Counted from the stretch's first letter, positions 52,986 to 62,214 are shown. The stretch: DNA of 64,000 nt from JAADJA01 sp963840975 (GCA_963840975.1 CAWJBC010000021.1:674367-738366), one strand, 5' to 3'. Made by a program: numbers and translations. The notes: generated by a model from the letters alone, not told the origin.

Positions 52986-54335
52986 TTACCAGATGATTAA
53001 TCGTTCAACCTTTTTTCGTTTAATAAAACTCTTAAGGATTTGTTGAACATCACGGTGGTCAGGATAAGATTGGATGCAATCTTTTAACAAATCGGTAGAT
53101 ACATTACCATTATTTTCAAAATCAATAAACCCATGCCCCAAATATTTTCCGTTCTCAACACAAATCACTGATTTCTCCCCATTTGTCCTGCCTTTATCAA
53201 TGACCATGAAATTCTGCTCTTCGAAACGATAGGGTTCAATGGCTTGCAAAACCCTTGCGTTATAAATTTCAGGAAGCTCTTTGCCAATGCAGGCACCATT
53301 ACATTTATGAATATTATAGTGGAAACATGCACCATTGGTATCAAACAACCCGCATAATTTCTGGCAAAGATTGAAGGCCTCAACCAGCATGAATAAATGG
53401 CTATTTGCTGACAACACTGAAGTAAACGAAGTAAGGGGAATTTGTTCGTGAATATTTTTATCAATTTTCAGCCTTAAATAACCGTTTTCATCTTTAAAAT
53501 AATACAATCCGCAATTGAAGCCGGTCCTGCGTTGTGCCTTGTTGAAACGGGGCATATACTTCTTTATTTCATTTGATTCGAGCAAAAGGGCGATGAGTTC
53601 ATTTCCTGTGAGCTCAAACCCGATATCGGCGATTTCGTTTCGCATTTCTATTGCCCTTTTTGAAGAATTGTTTGTAAGATGAGATAACACCCGTTCCCTG
53701 ATATTGATGCTTTTCCCGATATAAATGATTGATCCGTTATCATTATAAAAATAATAAACACCGGGTTCCTGCGGAAGCTTGTCAATCTGGCTCCGGTCAA
53801 GGTTAGTGTTCAATCCGTGAAGAGAAATATCTTCAACTTTTTTCTCAACGGTAAGCAGTATCTCGAATAGCCTTACTGTAGCCTGTGCATCGCCAAATGC
53901 CCTGTGCCTGCGAGGATTTGCGATTCCCAACTCCTCACATAGTTTTCCAAGCGAATATGAACGTCTTCCGGGAAGCAATTTCCGGCTGAGCCGGGCAGTG
54001 CAGATTTTTTTTCGCTGGTAATCATAGCCCAGTTCACGAAATTCTTTTCGGATAAAATTATAATCAAAGTGAACGTTATGACCGACAAATATTGTATCTT
54101 CCGTCATCTCGACAATCCGCTTTGCTACCTCATAAAATTTTGGTGAATCATTCACCATATTATTGTTGATGCCGGTAAGTTGAGTTATCCTGTAAGGTAT
54201 TTCAATTTCAGGATTAAGCAGGGTTGTAAATTCATCCACTACCTTTTCGCCATCATGAACATAAATGGCAATTTCGGTTATTTTTTCGCGATTGGGGCTC
54301 AGTCCGGTGGTTTCTATGTCAATGATGGAATACAA
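52986..54335 (-). CDS. DnaQ-type exonuclease fused to UvrC-type GIY-YIG nuclease
   Basis: 449 residues. Residues 1-165 are a DEDDh 3'-5' exonuclease (SIIDIETTG, VGHNVHFDYNFI, HRAFGDAQATV). About residues 185-275 form a GIY-YIG domain (EPGVYYFYNDNGSIIYIGKSINIRERVLSH). The rest has a Cys-containing segment (FDTNGACFHYNIHKCNGACIGK) typical of UvrC N-terminal and Cho proteins. Such fusions are known and probably act in excision repair without the full UvrABC set. It lies between the biosynthetic cluster and the SOS-like block. Confidence 0.92.
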   Translation of the reverse strand: MYSIIDIETTGLSPNREKITEIAIYVHDGEKVVDEFTTLLNPEIEIPYRITQLTGINNNMVNDSPKFYEVAKRIVEMTEDTIFVGHNVHFDYNFIRKEFRELGYDYQRKKICTARLSRKLLPGRRSYSLGKLCEELGIANPRRHRAFGDAQATVRLFEILLTVEKKVEDISLHGLNTNLDRSQIDKLPQEPGVYYFYNDNGSIIYIGKSINIRERVLSHLTNNSSKRAIEMRNEIADIGFELTGNELIALLLESNEIKKYMPRFNKAQRRTGFNCGLYYFKDENGYLRLKIDKNIHEQIPLTSFTSVLSANSHLFMLVEAFNLCQKLCGLFDTNGACFHYNIHKCNGACIGKELPEIYNARVLQAIEPYRFEEQNFMVIDKGRTNGEKSVICVENGKYLGHGFIDFENNGNVSTDLLKDCIQSYPDHRDVQQILKSFIKRKKVERLIIW

Positions 54336-54343
54336 CGTAAGTT

Positions 54344-54375
54344 CAATGTTTGAGGTTCAAAGTTTGAAGTTTTTT
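54344..54375. repeat. GTTCAAAGTTTGAGG-type repeat
   Basis: AAGTTCAATGTTTGAGGTTC followed by AAAGTTTGAAGTTT: same word family as at 43.7 kb and 57.0 kb. It starts just upstream of the exonuclease start codon. Confidence 0.5.
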
Positions 54376-54418
54376 CTATTATTTCAAAAATATTTTCTGC
54401 GATTCCTCGGATCAAATT

Positions 54419-55219
54419 TCATATTTCCAACTTCATTTGTATCGCCTTTACTTCTTTTCTCAATGCTTTTATTTCACTCACAAGTTCATCCTTTTCCATA
54501 TTCGCTTCCGGCATTTCCGAGCTGATGTAATTCACAAACTTCCAAACCTCTTTTACATCTTTGATATCAATTTCATAGGGTTCGTAAATCGTGTTCAGCG
54601 AATGTAGCACAAGTTTCCTATCCTGCTCAATTTTATTTTCAACAACCTTGAAAACGATTCCGGAATCTAATGTCAGAACAATATGTGGTTGCCCGTCCTT
54701 GATGTACTGCCAGTTTTCGACATATTCGCCGGTAACCCATGATTTATCAGGAATTGGTAGCATCGAATCCCCGCTGATCTGAAAGGTTCTGTATTTTCGT
54801 TCTTTCGACAGAAAAGGCAACTTAAAAGCCGGAAGAACCTTTATATATTCAGGGTCAGCGAAACCGCTTGTATAACCGGCTTTTGCTTTTTCAGAAACCA
54901 GCTCGATGTTCTCATCATTGGCTGAATCGACCGTGGTTGCGAGTATCCGCATCGAACTTCCTTTAATATATACATCGTAACCCCGTTCCAACTGGAAAAC
55001 CTGGCTTTCGGGCAAACTTGCCAAATCCACCTTTATAAGCGTATCAACTGCGATCTTGAAATATTCAGAGAAAGCAAGTAAAACCTCAACACTGGGTTTG
55101 GCGACATTATTTTCGTATCCACTCAGGGTTGAACGAAACATGTTCAGAGAAAAAGCTACATCATCCTGTGTGCGCTTTTTCTTTTTCCTTAGAAACTTAA
55201 TATTGTTACTGAAATACAT
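54419..55219 (-). CDS. LexA-like repressor: XRE helix-turn-helix plus S24 peptidase domain
   Basis: 266 residues. The N-terminal HTH (NNIKFLRKKKKRTQDDVAFSLNMFRSTLSGYENNVAKPS) binds DNA. The S24 domain has catalytic Ser152 in ISGDSMLPI and Lys191 in VFKVVENKI. AKAGY (Ala114-Gly115) is a plausible self-cleavage site. A coiled-coil-like tail (ELVSEIKALRKEVKAIQMKLEI) ends it. The ATG at 55219 is preferred because the longer frame would overlap the upstream gene and adds residues before the HTH. Divergent dinB suggests control of a DNA-damage mutasome by RecA-stimulated cleavage; that link is inference. Confidence 0.88.
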   Translation of the reverse strand: MYFSNNIKFLRKKKKRTQDDVAFSLNMFRSTLSGYENNVAKPSVEVLLAFSEYFKIAVDTLIKVDLASLPESQVFQLERGYDVYIKGSSMRILATTVDSANDENIELVSEKAKAGYTSGFADPEYIKVLPAFKLPFLSKERKYRTFQISGDSMLPIPDKSWVTGEYVENWQYIKDGQPHIVLTLDSGIVFKVVENKIEQDRKLVLHSLNTIYEPYEIDIKDVKEVWKFVNYISSEMPEANMEKDELVSEIKALRKEVKAIQMKLEI

Positions 55220-55229
55220 ATTGTGATTT

Positions 55230-55640
55230 TTATAAAACTTGTTCAATTAAATGATTTTCCTGATTGGGTAAGGCTATGATATTTGAATTCTTTTCAATGG
55301 ATTCAATCTCATAAGTGATTTTATTCTTAAGGGAAATATAATTCCTGATAATTTCATTGATTGTCTTTTCTCTGAAATGAATCTTTTTTATTTTCTGTAA
55401 CAAAGCAATGGTTTCATCGCATGATATACATGCCTGATAAAGTGAACGGATAAATCCGGCGGAGTTTTTTCCATTTGCAAATCCTTCTGCAATAATATCC
55501 TTAATACCAACTGAAGATCGTCTTAATATATTTCCCTCTTTAATCAGTTCATGCCGGGGAAGTGCCATATTAATAATGTAAACTTTAATAGCCAGATCAA
55601 AAGCCAGCTTATATGTTTCGAGGTCTTTATAGCTATTCAT
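55230..55640 (-). CDS. four-helix bundle protein (23S rRNA intervening-sequence type)
   Basis: 136 residues. The opening YKDLETYKLAFDLAIKVY, the LRRSSVGIKDIIAEGFANGKNSAGFIRSLYQACISCDETIALL core and length are typical of the four-helix bundle family first seen in 23S rRNA insertions and now common as single genes in Bacteroidota. Function unknown. It directly precedes the S24 repressor gene (10 bp), so both share the promoter region facing dinB. Confidence 0.9.
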   Translation of the reverse strand: MNSYKDLETYKLAFDLAIKVYIINMALPRHELIKEGNILRRSSVGIKDIIAEGFANGKNSAGFIRSLYQACISCDETIALLQKIKKIHFREKTINEIIRNYISLKNKITYEIESIEKNSNIIALPNQENHLIEQVL

Positions 55641-55680
55641 AATTTTATTTTTTTATTAATTTTTTACGATTTAAAAATAA

Positions 55681-55777
55681 TGATTAAATTGTAACCGTTT
55701 TAATGATTAAAAACTAATCAAAAGTAAAACAAATATTTTAAATGTCAAGAAAAAAGTAATATTTTTTTAAATGATTA
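55681..55777. promoter_or_regulatory. candidate operator region between S24 operon and dinB
   Basis: Three TGATTA words (55681, 55704, 55772) occur in the 219-bp divergent gap; the middle one forms a perfect inverted repeat TGATTA-AAAAC-TAATCA (55704-55720). Position between the divergent repressor operon and dinB makes it a candidate binding site of the S24 protein. Part of the gap is simply AT-rich, so chance is possible. Confidence 0.4.
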
Positions 55778-55859
55778 GGTAAGTGACTGAATAACTGTAT
55801 TAAAACTTAGTAAATAATTTTAGTCAATTTGGTCAATTTCCAATTTTAGGCACTTATTT

Positions 55860-57092
55860 ATGCTAACATCCGACCGCTGCATCGTTCATCTCGATCTCGA
55901 TACTTTTTTTGTATCGGTCGAACGCCTTTTAAACAGCAATTTAATTGGTAAACCCGTTATCATTGGCGGCACATCCGACAGGGGAGTGGTGGCATCCTGC
56001 AGCTATGAAGCCCGGCAGTTTGGGGTACATTCGGCTATGCCGATGAAAATGGCAAGGATACTTTGCGATCATGCGATTGTCGTCAGGGGTGATATGGATC
56101 AGTACAGTAAGTATTCAAAAATGGTAACACAGGTAATAGCTGAACAAGCACCTGTATATGAAAAAGCATCCATTGATGAGCATTACCTTGACATTACTGG
56201 ATTGGACAGGTTTTTTGGTAACCTGAAATGGTCGCAGGAACTTCGGCAGAAGATTACTCATGAAACCGGGTTACCTGTTTCATTTGGAATTTCTATCAAC
56301 AAAACTGTATCAAAGATTGCAACCAACGAGGCTAAACCCAATGGCTTGTTACAGGTACCTTTTCAAAGCATTCATCCTTTCATGGATCCGCTATCCATCA
56401 AAAAGATACCGATGATCGGCAACAGAACCTATATGCTGCTCCGTTCGATGGGGATCTCAACCATTAATACGCTGAGGCAGATACCGGTGGATATGATGGA
56501 TCGTGTGATGGGCAAAAACGGAATTGTGATCTGGAAGAAGGCTAACGGCATCGATCCGACACCGGTACAGCAATATTCGGAAAGGAAATCGATTGGGACA
56601 GAGCGAACATTCGAAACAGATACGATTGATGTGGTTATGCTAAAGAATATCCTGATCGGAATGGTAGAAAAAATTACTTTTCAGCTTCGCAAAGAGCAAA
56701 GACTTACCTCTTGTGTAACTGTAAAGATAAGGTATTCCAATTTCGATACGCATACCCTGCAAAAGCATATTCCCTATACTGCCTTCGATCATATTTTGTT
56801 GAAAACAGCCCAGGAATTATTTGAAAAACTTTATACCCGCAGGATGCTCATAAGATTGATCGGGGTAAAGTTCAGCTCGCTGGTTCAGGGTTCGCAGCAG
56901 TTGAATATGTTTGAGGATACACCCGAAATGACAAATCTATACCAGGCGATGGACAGGATCAGGCTCAGGTTTGGGACGAAAGCCATCAGGAGAGCCGCGG
57001 GAATGAAGGAAGTAACAGGTTCAAAGTTCAAGGTTCAAGGTTCGAAGTTTGAGGTTTCAGGTTCCATCTCGCTGGAGGAGAGACAGGTCTAA
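55860..57092 (+). CDS. dinB: DNA polymerase IV-type Y-family polymerase with repeat-derived tail
   Basis: Translesion polymerase. 410 residues. Palm motifs VHLDLDTFF (Asp12) and SIDEHYLDI (Asp106, Glu107), then helix-hairpin-helix (IKKIPMIGNRTYMLLRSMG) and little finger domain. QLNMFED near residue 365 is a beta-clamp-binding peptide. The last ~25 residues (VTGSKFKVQGSKFEVSGS..) are encoded by a GTTCAAGG-type intergenic repeat and are not family sequence. The gene heads a dinB-dnaE pair, now split by a toxin-antitoxin cassette, opposite an S24 repressor. Confidence 0.93.
   Translation: MLTSDRCIVHLDLDTFFVSVERLLNSNLIGKPVIIGGTSDRGVVASCSYEARQFGVHSAMPMKMARILCDHAIVVRGDMDQYSKYSKMVTQVIAEQAPVYEKASIDEHYLDITGLDRFFGNLKWSQELRQKITHETGLPVSFGISINKTVSKIATNEAKPNGLLQVPFQSIHPFMDPLSIKKIPMIGNRTYMLLRSMGISTINTLRQIPVDMMDRVMGKNGIVIWKKANGIDPTPVQQYSERKSIGTERTFETDTIDVVMLKNILIGMVEKITFQLRKEQRLTSCVTVKIRYSNFDTHTLQKHIPYTAFDHILLKTAQELFEKLYTRRMLIRLIGVKFSSLVQGSQQLNMFEDTPEMTNLYQAMDRIRLRFGTKAIRRAAGMKEVTGSKFKVQGSKFEVSGSISLEERQV
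57017..57065 (+). repeat. GGTTCAAAGTTCAAGG repeat inside the 3' end of dinB
   Basis: Consecutive variants of AGGTTCAA(AG) and GTTTGAGGTTT, the same family as at 43.7 and 54.3 kb, here read as coding sequence at the dinB C-terminus. Confidence 0.7.
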
Positions 57093-57102
57093 GTGAATTG
57101 GA

Positions 57103-57453
57103 TTAAACGATAATTTTATTCTTTATGAATTGTAAAACTTTTTCCAGGTTCATTACTTCGGATTCTTCGATAGATTCATTTTTACCATTATGTTTATGAA
57201 AAGGAAATGTTTGAATGTCTTGATAGTGTGGCACATTATCCCACCGATAAATGCAATCTCCTTCTATATTTTGCCAATGAAAAGAATATTTTCTTTTTCC
57301 ATCGGGGAAAAGGTAATCCCGCACAAAAAGCACACTTGTATCTTTAAAATTAATTTCAACAATCAATTCATAGGAAGTTCCAAAAAGTCTGTACTTTTTT
57401 ACTTTGTAATCTTCTATAATAGATGAATACCCCGAAAGAATACCGAAAATCAT
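57103..57453 (-). CDS. TumE-like (DUF6516) toxin candidate
   Basis: 116 residues. The pattern of an early hydrophobic strand (YELIVEINFKDTSVLFVRDYLF), KYSFHWQN, then CIYRWDNVPHYQDIQTFPFHKHNG and a helical C-terminus matches the TumE family, whose usual form is RYDN.PHH....TFPHHKH. In that family it is the toxin of a two-gene module. Its ATG overlaps the stop of the upstream small gene by 4 nt (ATGA), the expected coupling of such a pair. Activity is not known from sequence. Confidence 0.65.
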   Translation of the reverse strand: MIFGILSGYSSIIEDYKVKKYRLFGTSYELIVEINFKDTSVLFVRDYLFPDGKRKYSFHWQNIEGDCIYRWDNVPHYQDIQTFPFHKHNGKNESIEESEVMNLEKVLQFIKNKIIV

Positions 57454-57731
57454 ATTTTAACTTCATTAAGGAGGGAATTCCAATATATCTTTCCTTCTTC
57501 GGCAAACTTCCACGCCAGCCAGTCATTTTCAATTTCATAAGATGCCTGACGGGCTTCCACTTTTTTACTAAAAGAGGTGAAAGACTCATTGTATTTCTTG
57601 TTATAATATTCGACCTCCATATCAAATTCCGAAAGTTTCTGGTAAGCAGAAAGCAGGGCAATTTCATTCAGAAGCTCATCTTTCGAGAGGTTCAAACGAC
57701 TAAAGATTTCATTATAAAAGTCAGCATTCAT
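57450..57731 (-). CDS. small partner protein, candidate antitoxin
   Basis: 93 residues, largely helical (NLSKDELLNEIALLSAYQKLSEFDMEVEYYNKKYNESF), no known domain recognised. It precedes the TumE-like gene with a 4-nt overlap and is likely its antitoxin by position. The pair runs against the flanking dinB and dnaE genes and fills the space between them. Confidence 0.65.
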   Translation of the reverse strand: MNADFYNEIFSRLNLSKDELLNEIALLSAYQKLSEFDMEVEYYNKKYNESFTSFSKKVEARQASYEIENDWLAWKFAEEGKIYWNSLLNEVKI

Positions 57732-57786
57732 CAGATGTTTTTTTTAATTATTACAAAAGTAAGATTTTTAAAAATACCACTTAGAT

Positions 57787-60724
57787 TTGTATTTAAACAC
57801 CCATTCATATTACAGCCTGCGCTACGGAACGCTTTCGATTGAGCAAATCGTGGAAAAAGCTAAGGAGAACAACATCCGGGAGCTTGCCCTGACGGATATT
57901 AACAATTCGACTGGGATGATTGATTTTGTAAAGACTTGCAGGGAAAATGATATCAAACCGATTGGCGGAATTGAATTCAGGAATGGCAATGAACTTATTT
58001 TTACCGGTATTGCCAGAAATAATGAAGGTTTCAGAGAACTCAACGAATTTTTGACAGATCACAACCTGAACAATAAAGACTTTCCTTACCAGCCAAATGG
58101 CTTTGAAAATGTTATTGTGATCTATCCTTTCGGAAGAAAAAGGCTTACCGATTTGAAAGAAAATGAATGGATCGGAATAAAACCGGGTGAAGTCCTTAAA
58201 CTCTTTACTTCCGATTACCTTAATAACCAGTCGAAGCTTGTTGTTTTTCAACCGGTCACTTTTGCTGATCATAAAGGTTATTATCTTCACAGAAACTTAA
58301 GGGCTGTTGACAACAATATTTTATTGAGTCAGCTTACAGAAAAAATGTTAGCCGATGAATCAGAAACCATGATGCCGACTGAACGTCTGCTCGATTATTA
58401 CCGCGATTATCCTCAGATCATCAGCAATACGGAAAGAATTTTAAACGAATGTGAAATTGATTTTGATTTCAAATCATTCAAGAACCGGAAAACCTTTACA
58501 GGCAATGCCGACGATGACAGGGACTTGCTAACCAAGCTTGCCCGCGATGGCATGTTGTACCGATACGGGAAAAACAATAAAAACGCCAGGGACAGGGTAG
58601 AGAAGGAACTTGGTATTATTTTCAAACTGGGTTTTGCAGCTTATTTCCTGATCACGTGGGACATCATCCGTTACTCAATGTCGCGCGGGTTTTATCACGT
58701 GGGGCGGGGGAGTGGCGCCAACAGTGTGGTGGCTTATTGTTTAAAGATCACCGATGTGGACCCGATTGATCTCGATTTGTATTTCGAGCGCTTTATCAAC
58801 CCCAAACGAACCAGCCCTCCCGATTTTGATATTGACTATTCGTGGCGCGAGCGGGAAGAAGTGCAGGATTATATTTTCAAACGTTACGGACATCAGCATA
58901 CGGCTTTGCTTGGCGCTACTTCCACCTTTCAAAGGCAAATCCATTTTCAGGGAACTGGGGAAGGTGTATGGTTTGCCCAAACAGGAAATAGATGAACTGG
59001 TGGATAATCCGGAAACAGGTATCCATAAAAACCAGATCACCAAAAGGATTTACGAGCTTTCGCAGGAGATGATTGACTTCCCGAATATCCGGAGCATCCA
59101 CGCAGGCGGCATCCTGATCTCCGATTTACCCATCACTTATTTTACTGCGCTTGATCTTCCGCCAAAAGGTTTCCCTACCACCCAATGGGATATGTATGTA
59201 GCCGAAGGTTTAGGGTTTGAGAAACTTGATATCCTCAGTCAGCGTGGTATTGGTCATATCAGGGATGCTGTTGATATTATCCGCGAAAACAGGAGCATAG
59301 TGGTGGATGTGCACGAAGTGGAGAAATTCAAGAAGGACCAGAAGGTGAAAGCACAATTGAAAAGAGGGGAGACCATCGGTTGTTTTTATATCGAAAGTCC
59401 TGCCATGCGCGGATTGCTGAAGAAGCTCAAATGCGACAACTACATCAGCCTGGTGGCTGCCAGCTCTATTATCCGTCCGGGTGTGGCCAAGTCGGGGATG
59501 ATGCGGCAGTACATTCATCGCTTTCATCATCCTGACCAGTTTGATTACCTGCATCCCATCATGAAGGAACAGCTTGAGGAAACTTATGGTGTGATGGTTT
59601 ACCAGGAAGATGTGCTGAAGGTTTGTCATCATTTTGCCGGTCTTGACCTGGCCGATGCGGATGTTTTGCGTCGGGCGATGAGCGGAAAATTTCGCGGGCA
59701 CAAGGAAATGCAGCGCATCGTTGATAAATTCTTTTCCAATTGCAAAGAGCGTGGTTATCCTGATGAACTGACGAAGGAAGTCTGGCGCCAGATTGATTCT
59801 TTTGCCGGGTATTCTTTTTCCAAAGCCCATTCGGCCTCGTATGCGGTGGAGAGTTTCCAGAGCCTTTTCCTGAAGGCTTATTTCCCGCTGGAGTTTATGA
59901 CAGCCGTGATCAACAACTTCGGGGGCTTTTATCATACCTGGGTGTATTTTAACGAAGCCCGGCGGCAGGGGGCGAACATCAAACTGCCGTGCGTGAACCA
60001 CAGCAATTATCTTACGAGGATCATCGGGAAGGATATTTACATCGGGTTTGTGCATATTGCCAATATGGAATATAAGATCGGGCAGGAGATAGAAGCCGAA
60101 CGGCAACGAAACGGCGATTTCACCGACCTGGAAGATTTCATACGGCGGGTTCGTGCCGGTTTGGAGCAGATGATACTGCTTATCCGCATTGATGCGTTCA
60201 GGTTTGCCGGCAAATCAAAGACTACCCTGCTGTGGGAGGTGCACATGCTGCTGAACAAAGGCAAACCCCTGCATCCAAATATGTTGTTTTACAATCCTCC
60301 AAAGACCTATACTTTGCCGCAGCTTGAGCACAGCCTGCTCGAAAATGCCTACGACGAAATTGAACTGGTGGGTTTTCCGGTTACGATGACCTATTTCGAT
60401 ATGCTGCAAACTGCCTTCAGGGGCGAGATGATGGCGAAGGATATGATTGCCCATGTAGGGAAAAAGGTAAGGATGCTCGGACATTTGGTTACCATTAAAT
60501 ATGTACGAACCGTGAAAAAGGAGTGGATGCACTTCGGCACTTTCCTCGATGCCACGGGCGAATTCTTCGATACGGTGCATTTCCCGAATTCATTACAGCA
60601 TTATCCTTTCAAAGGGCAGGGCGTTTACCTTATTCTTGGCACGATTACGCAGGAGTTTGATTTCCCCAGCCTTACCGTTGAGAAACTTGCCAAGCTGCCG
60701 ATGAAGAAGAATCCGAGGGAGTAA
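57787..60724 (+). pseudogene. second DNA polymerase III alpha (DnaE2-like), split by one frameshift
   Basis: Two overlapping frames together encode a C-family polymerase of about 978 residues, shorter than replicative DnaE. Part 1 (to 58929) has the PHP domain (NTHSYYSLRYGTLSIEQIVEKA) and palm with GRGSGANSVVAYCL and PDFDIDY. Part 2 (from 58931) continues GKSIFRELGKVYGLP to fingers with GVMVYQEDVLKV and FSKAHSASYAVESFQSLFLKAYFP, and an OB-fold end. Homologues read ..STFKG.. at the junction: here TTT-C-AAA carries one extra C (58930). Start is TTG, as no ATG precedes the conserved MYLNTHSYYS. Paired with dinB it is the error-prone mutasome polymerase of this phylum. It could be a real pseudogene, a sequencing indel, or a +1 frameshift site (TTT C). 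Confidence 0.9.
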
Positions 60725-60797
60725 GGGATGGGGAGAGGGAGAGAAGGAGAGATGGGGAGATGGGGAGATGGAGGAAAGAGAGATGGGGAGATTTTTA
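60724..60797. repeat. purine-rich GGGGAGAT tandem repeat
   Basis: GGATGGGGAGAGGGAGAGAAGG followed by irregular GATGGGGA units to AGATTTTTAGG, almost entirely A and G on the plus strand, directly after the dnaE stop. Candidate for triplex or slippage; no coding capacity. Confidence 0.7.
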
Positions 60798-60914
60798 GGG
60801 AATTGGATTTAGGAGATTTGAAATTGGAGATTAGACATTAGAAATTATTCCAAAAGGCATCCCTACGGGAGATGTTAGAAATTTGATATTTGATTTGATG
60901 CACTGGACAGGCAA

Positions 60915-60992
60915 TAGCTCCGTAGGAGCGGAATTATTGGTAGCACATAAACCCCACACCAACCTTTAGCTCCGTAGGAGCGGAATTATTGG
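60915..60992. repeat. two identical 26-bp units with GCTCCGTAGGAGC palindrome
   Basis: TAGCTCCGTAGGAGCGGAAT plus TATTGG occurs identically at 60915-60940 and 60967-60992, 52 bp start to start; each centre GCTCC-GTA-GGAGC is a perfect hairpin. They look like intergenic REP units. Nearby (60850-60868) AAGGCATCCCTACGGGAGAT is a second repeat type with a partner at 3213-3231. Confidence 0.75.
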
Positions 60993-61055
60993 GTTCATAA
61001 TTTTGAAGCCCGGTTTTCTAATTTCATTCAAAATTCTTGTGTTTTAAACTTTTCT

Positions 61056-61063
61056 TATATTTG
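61056..61063 (+). promoter_or_regulatory. candidate -7 element upstream of a broken small gene
   Basis: TATATTTG, exact TAnnTTTG, with TTG 16 bases before it; an ATG follows 32 bases downstream. Confidence 0.4.
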
Positions 61064-61095
61064 CTGTGTAAATTCCTCAATACTTGAAAAAGAAA

Positions 61096-61241
61096 ATGGA
61101 ATCAGCCAACTGCATTAATCCACCTTAGATTTTTTTAAACACCCGGAGCTTGGCGCCGAAACCAACACCTACCTCATGGTTTACAACGACGACGAAACCA
61201 AAGACGGAAGCTGGGAAGTAACGGTGGGGAACCCGGAGTGA
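61096..61241 (+). pseudogene. small gene remnant (about 49 codons) with a frameshift
   Basis: The ATG at 61096 opens MESANCINPP and stops. In another frame an open stretch 61119-61241 reads LDFFKHPELGAETNTYLMVYNDD, then ETKDGSWEVTVGNPE. Joining them near 61120 needs a single net indel and would give a coherent small protein behind a promoter match. The second part is richer in GC than its surroundings. No family recognised. Confidence 0.45.
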
Positions 61242-61350
61242 GAGGGAATTGAATAAAAAAATATATTTATAAAAATGGAGACCAGAAACCATTAAATAAA
61301 CGGGGCGGAACCGAAAAGCCATAAGAGTAGGACATTAAAACTTAAACTTT

Positions 61351-62194
61351 ATGAAAAAAATTATCCTCTTTATTGTAATTCTTTTATTTGGATTCAGTCA
61401 TTTGATGTCACAACAATTATATTTAAAGCAGGGAATAGCAAAAATAGGCCAAATCAGTCAAAATGAATAGTTATTATGATTATGATGAAAACTGGCATTT
61501 ATTATCACGAACTAATATTAATTCAATGGGGGATACAACCCTCCAGGCATTATATGAAAACGAAAGGTGCGTTGAGGAGATTTTTCAAAGTTATTCCAGA
61601 AAATATGTGTATTCAAACGATACAGTTTATGAATACAATAATATGTGGACCATTAATTATCAGTTATCTTTCATTTATATCCTTGACAACAGTTATAGAT
61701 CAATTAAAATGATTTTTCTAGACGAAAACGGATCAAACTATGGGACAATAACATATGATTGGCAAGGAGAAAATTGCTTGGAAGCGACTAAATCAAGTGG
61801 AGGCTATGAATATTATACATACGATCCTGTTATTAAAAATCCATACTATAACGATTTCAAATATTTCAGACGTGCATTTTATGGGTCCTTTAATCAGGCA
61901 TTGATAGTAGATTCTGATGATGTTGATTATGAATTCACAATTATCAGCAGCGAAGCTGGGTATCCAACTGAAATATTATTTTATGCTACAAATAGTGGGG
62001 AAATGACCCACTTTTTCGAATACTATCCATCATCAGGTTTGAATGAAAGTATTCAAGCCCAAGATGGTAAACTACTTAATGTAAAATATTACAGTATACT
62101 TGGAGAAGAAATAAATAAACCTTTGCAAGGATTTTATATCGAAAAAACAATTACCACAAAGGGAACTTACAGTAAAAAGTATTTTATAAATTAA
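61351..62194 (+). pseudogene. secreted YD-type protein with T9SS-like end, frameshifted
   Basis: ATG 61351 opens a signal peptide (MKKIILFIVILLFGFSHLMSQQ) and stops at TAG 61468. The rest is in another frame from about 61448: MNSYYDYDENWHLLSRTN, then Tyr-rich sequence such as GGYEYYTYDPVIKN, and an end (LLNVKYYSILGEEINKPLQGFYIEKTITTKGTYSKKYFIN) like a type A T9SS sorting domain with NxxYSILG(E) core. One indel in 61448-61467 would restore about 280 residues. A natural two-gene arrangement is unlikely as the second frame lacks a signal peptide. Confidence 0.65.
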
Positions 62195-62214
62195 TTCCCT
62201 CTGCTCCCGTTTGG

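Noticed and set aside
58741..58930. Second dnaE frame as an independent gene starting before 58931
   Set aside because: The sequence before the junction in that frame is not polymerase-like and is antisense-style low-quality translation; homology begins at GKSIFRELG.
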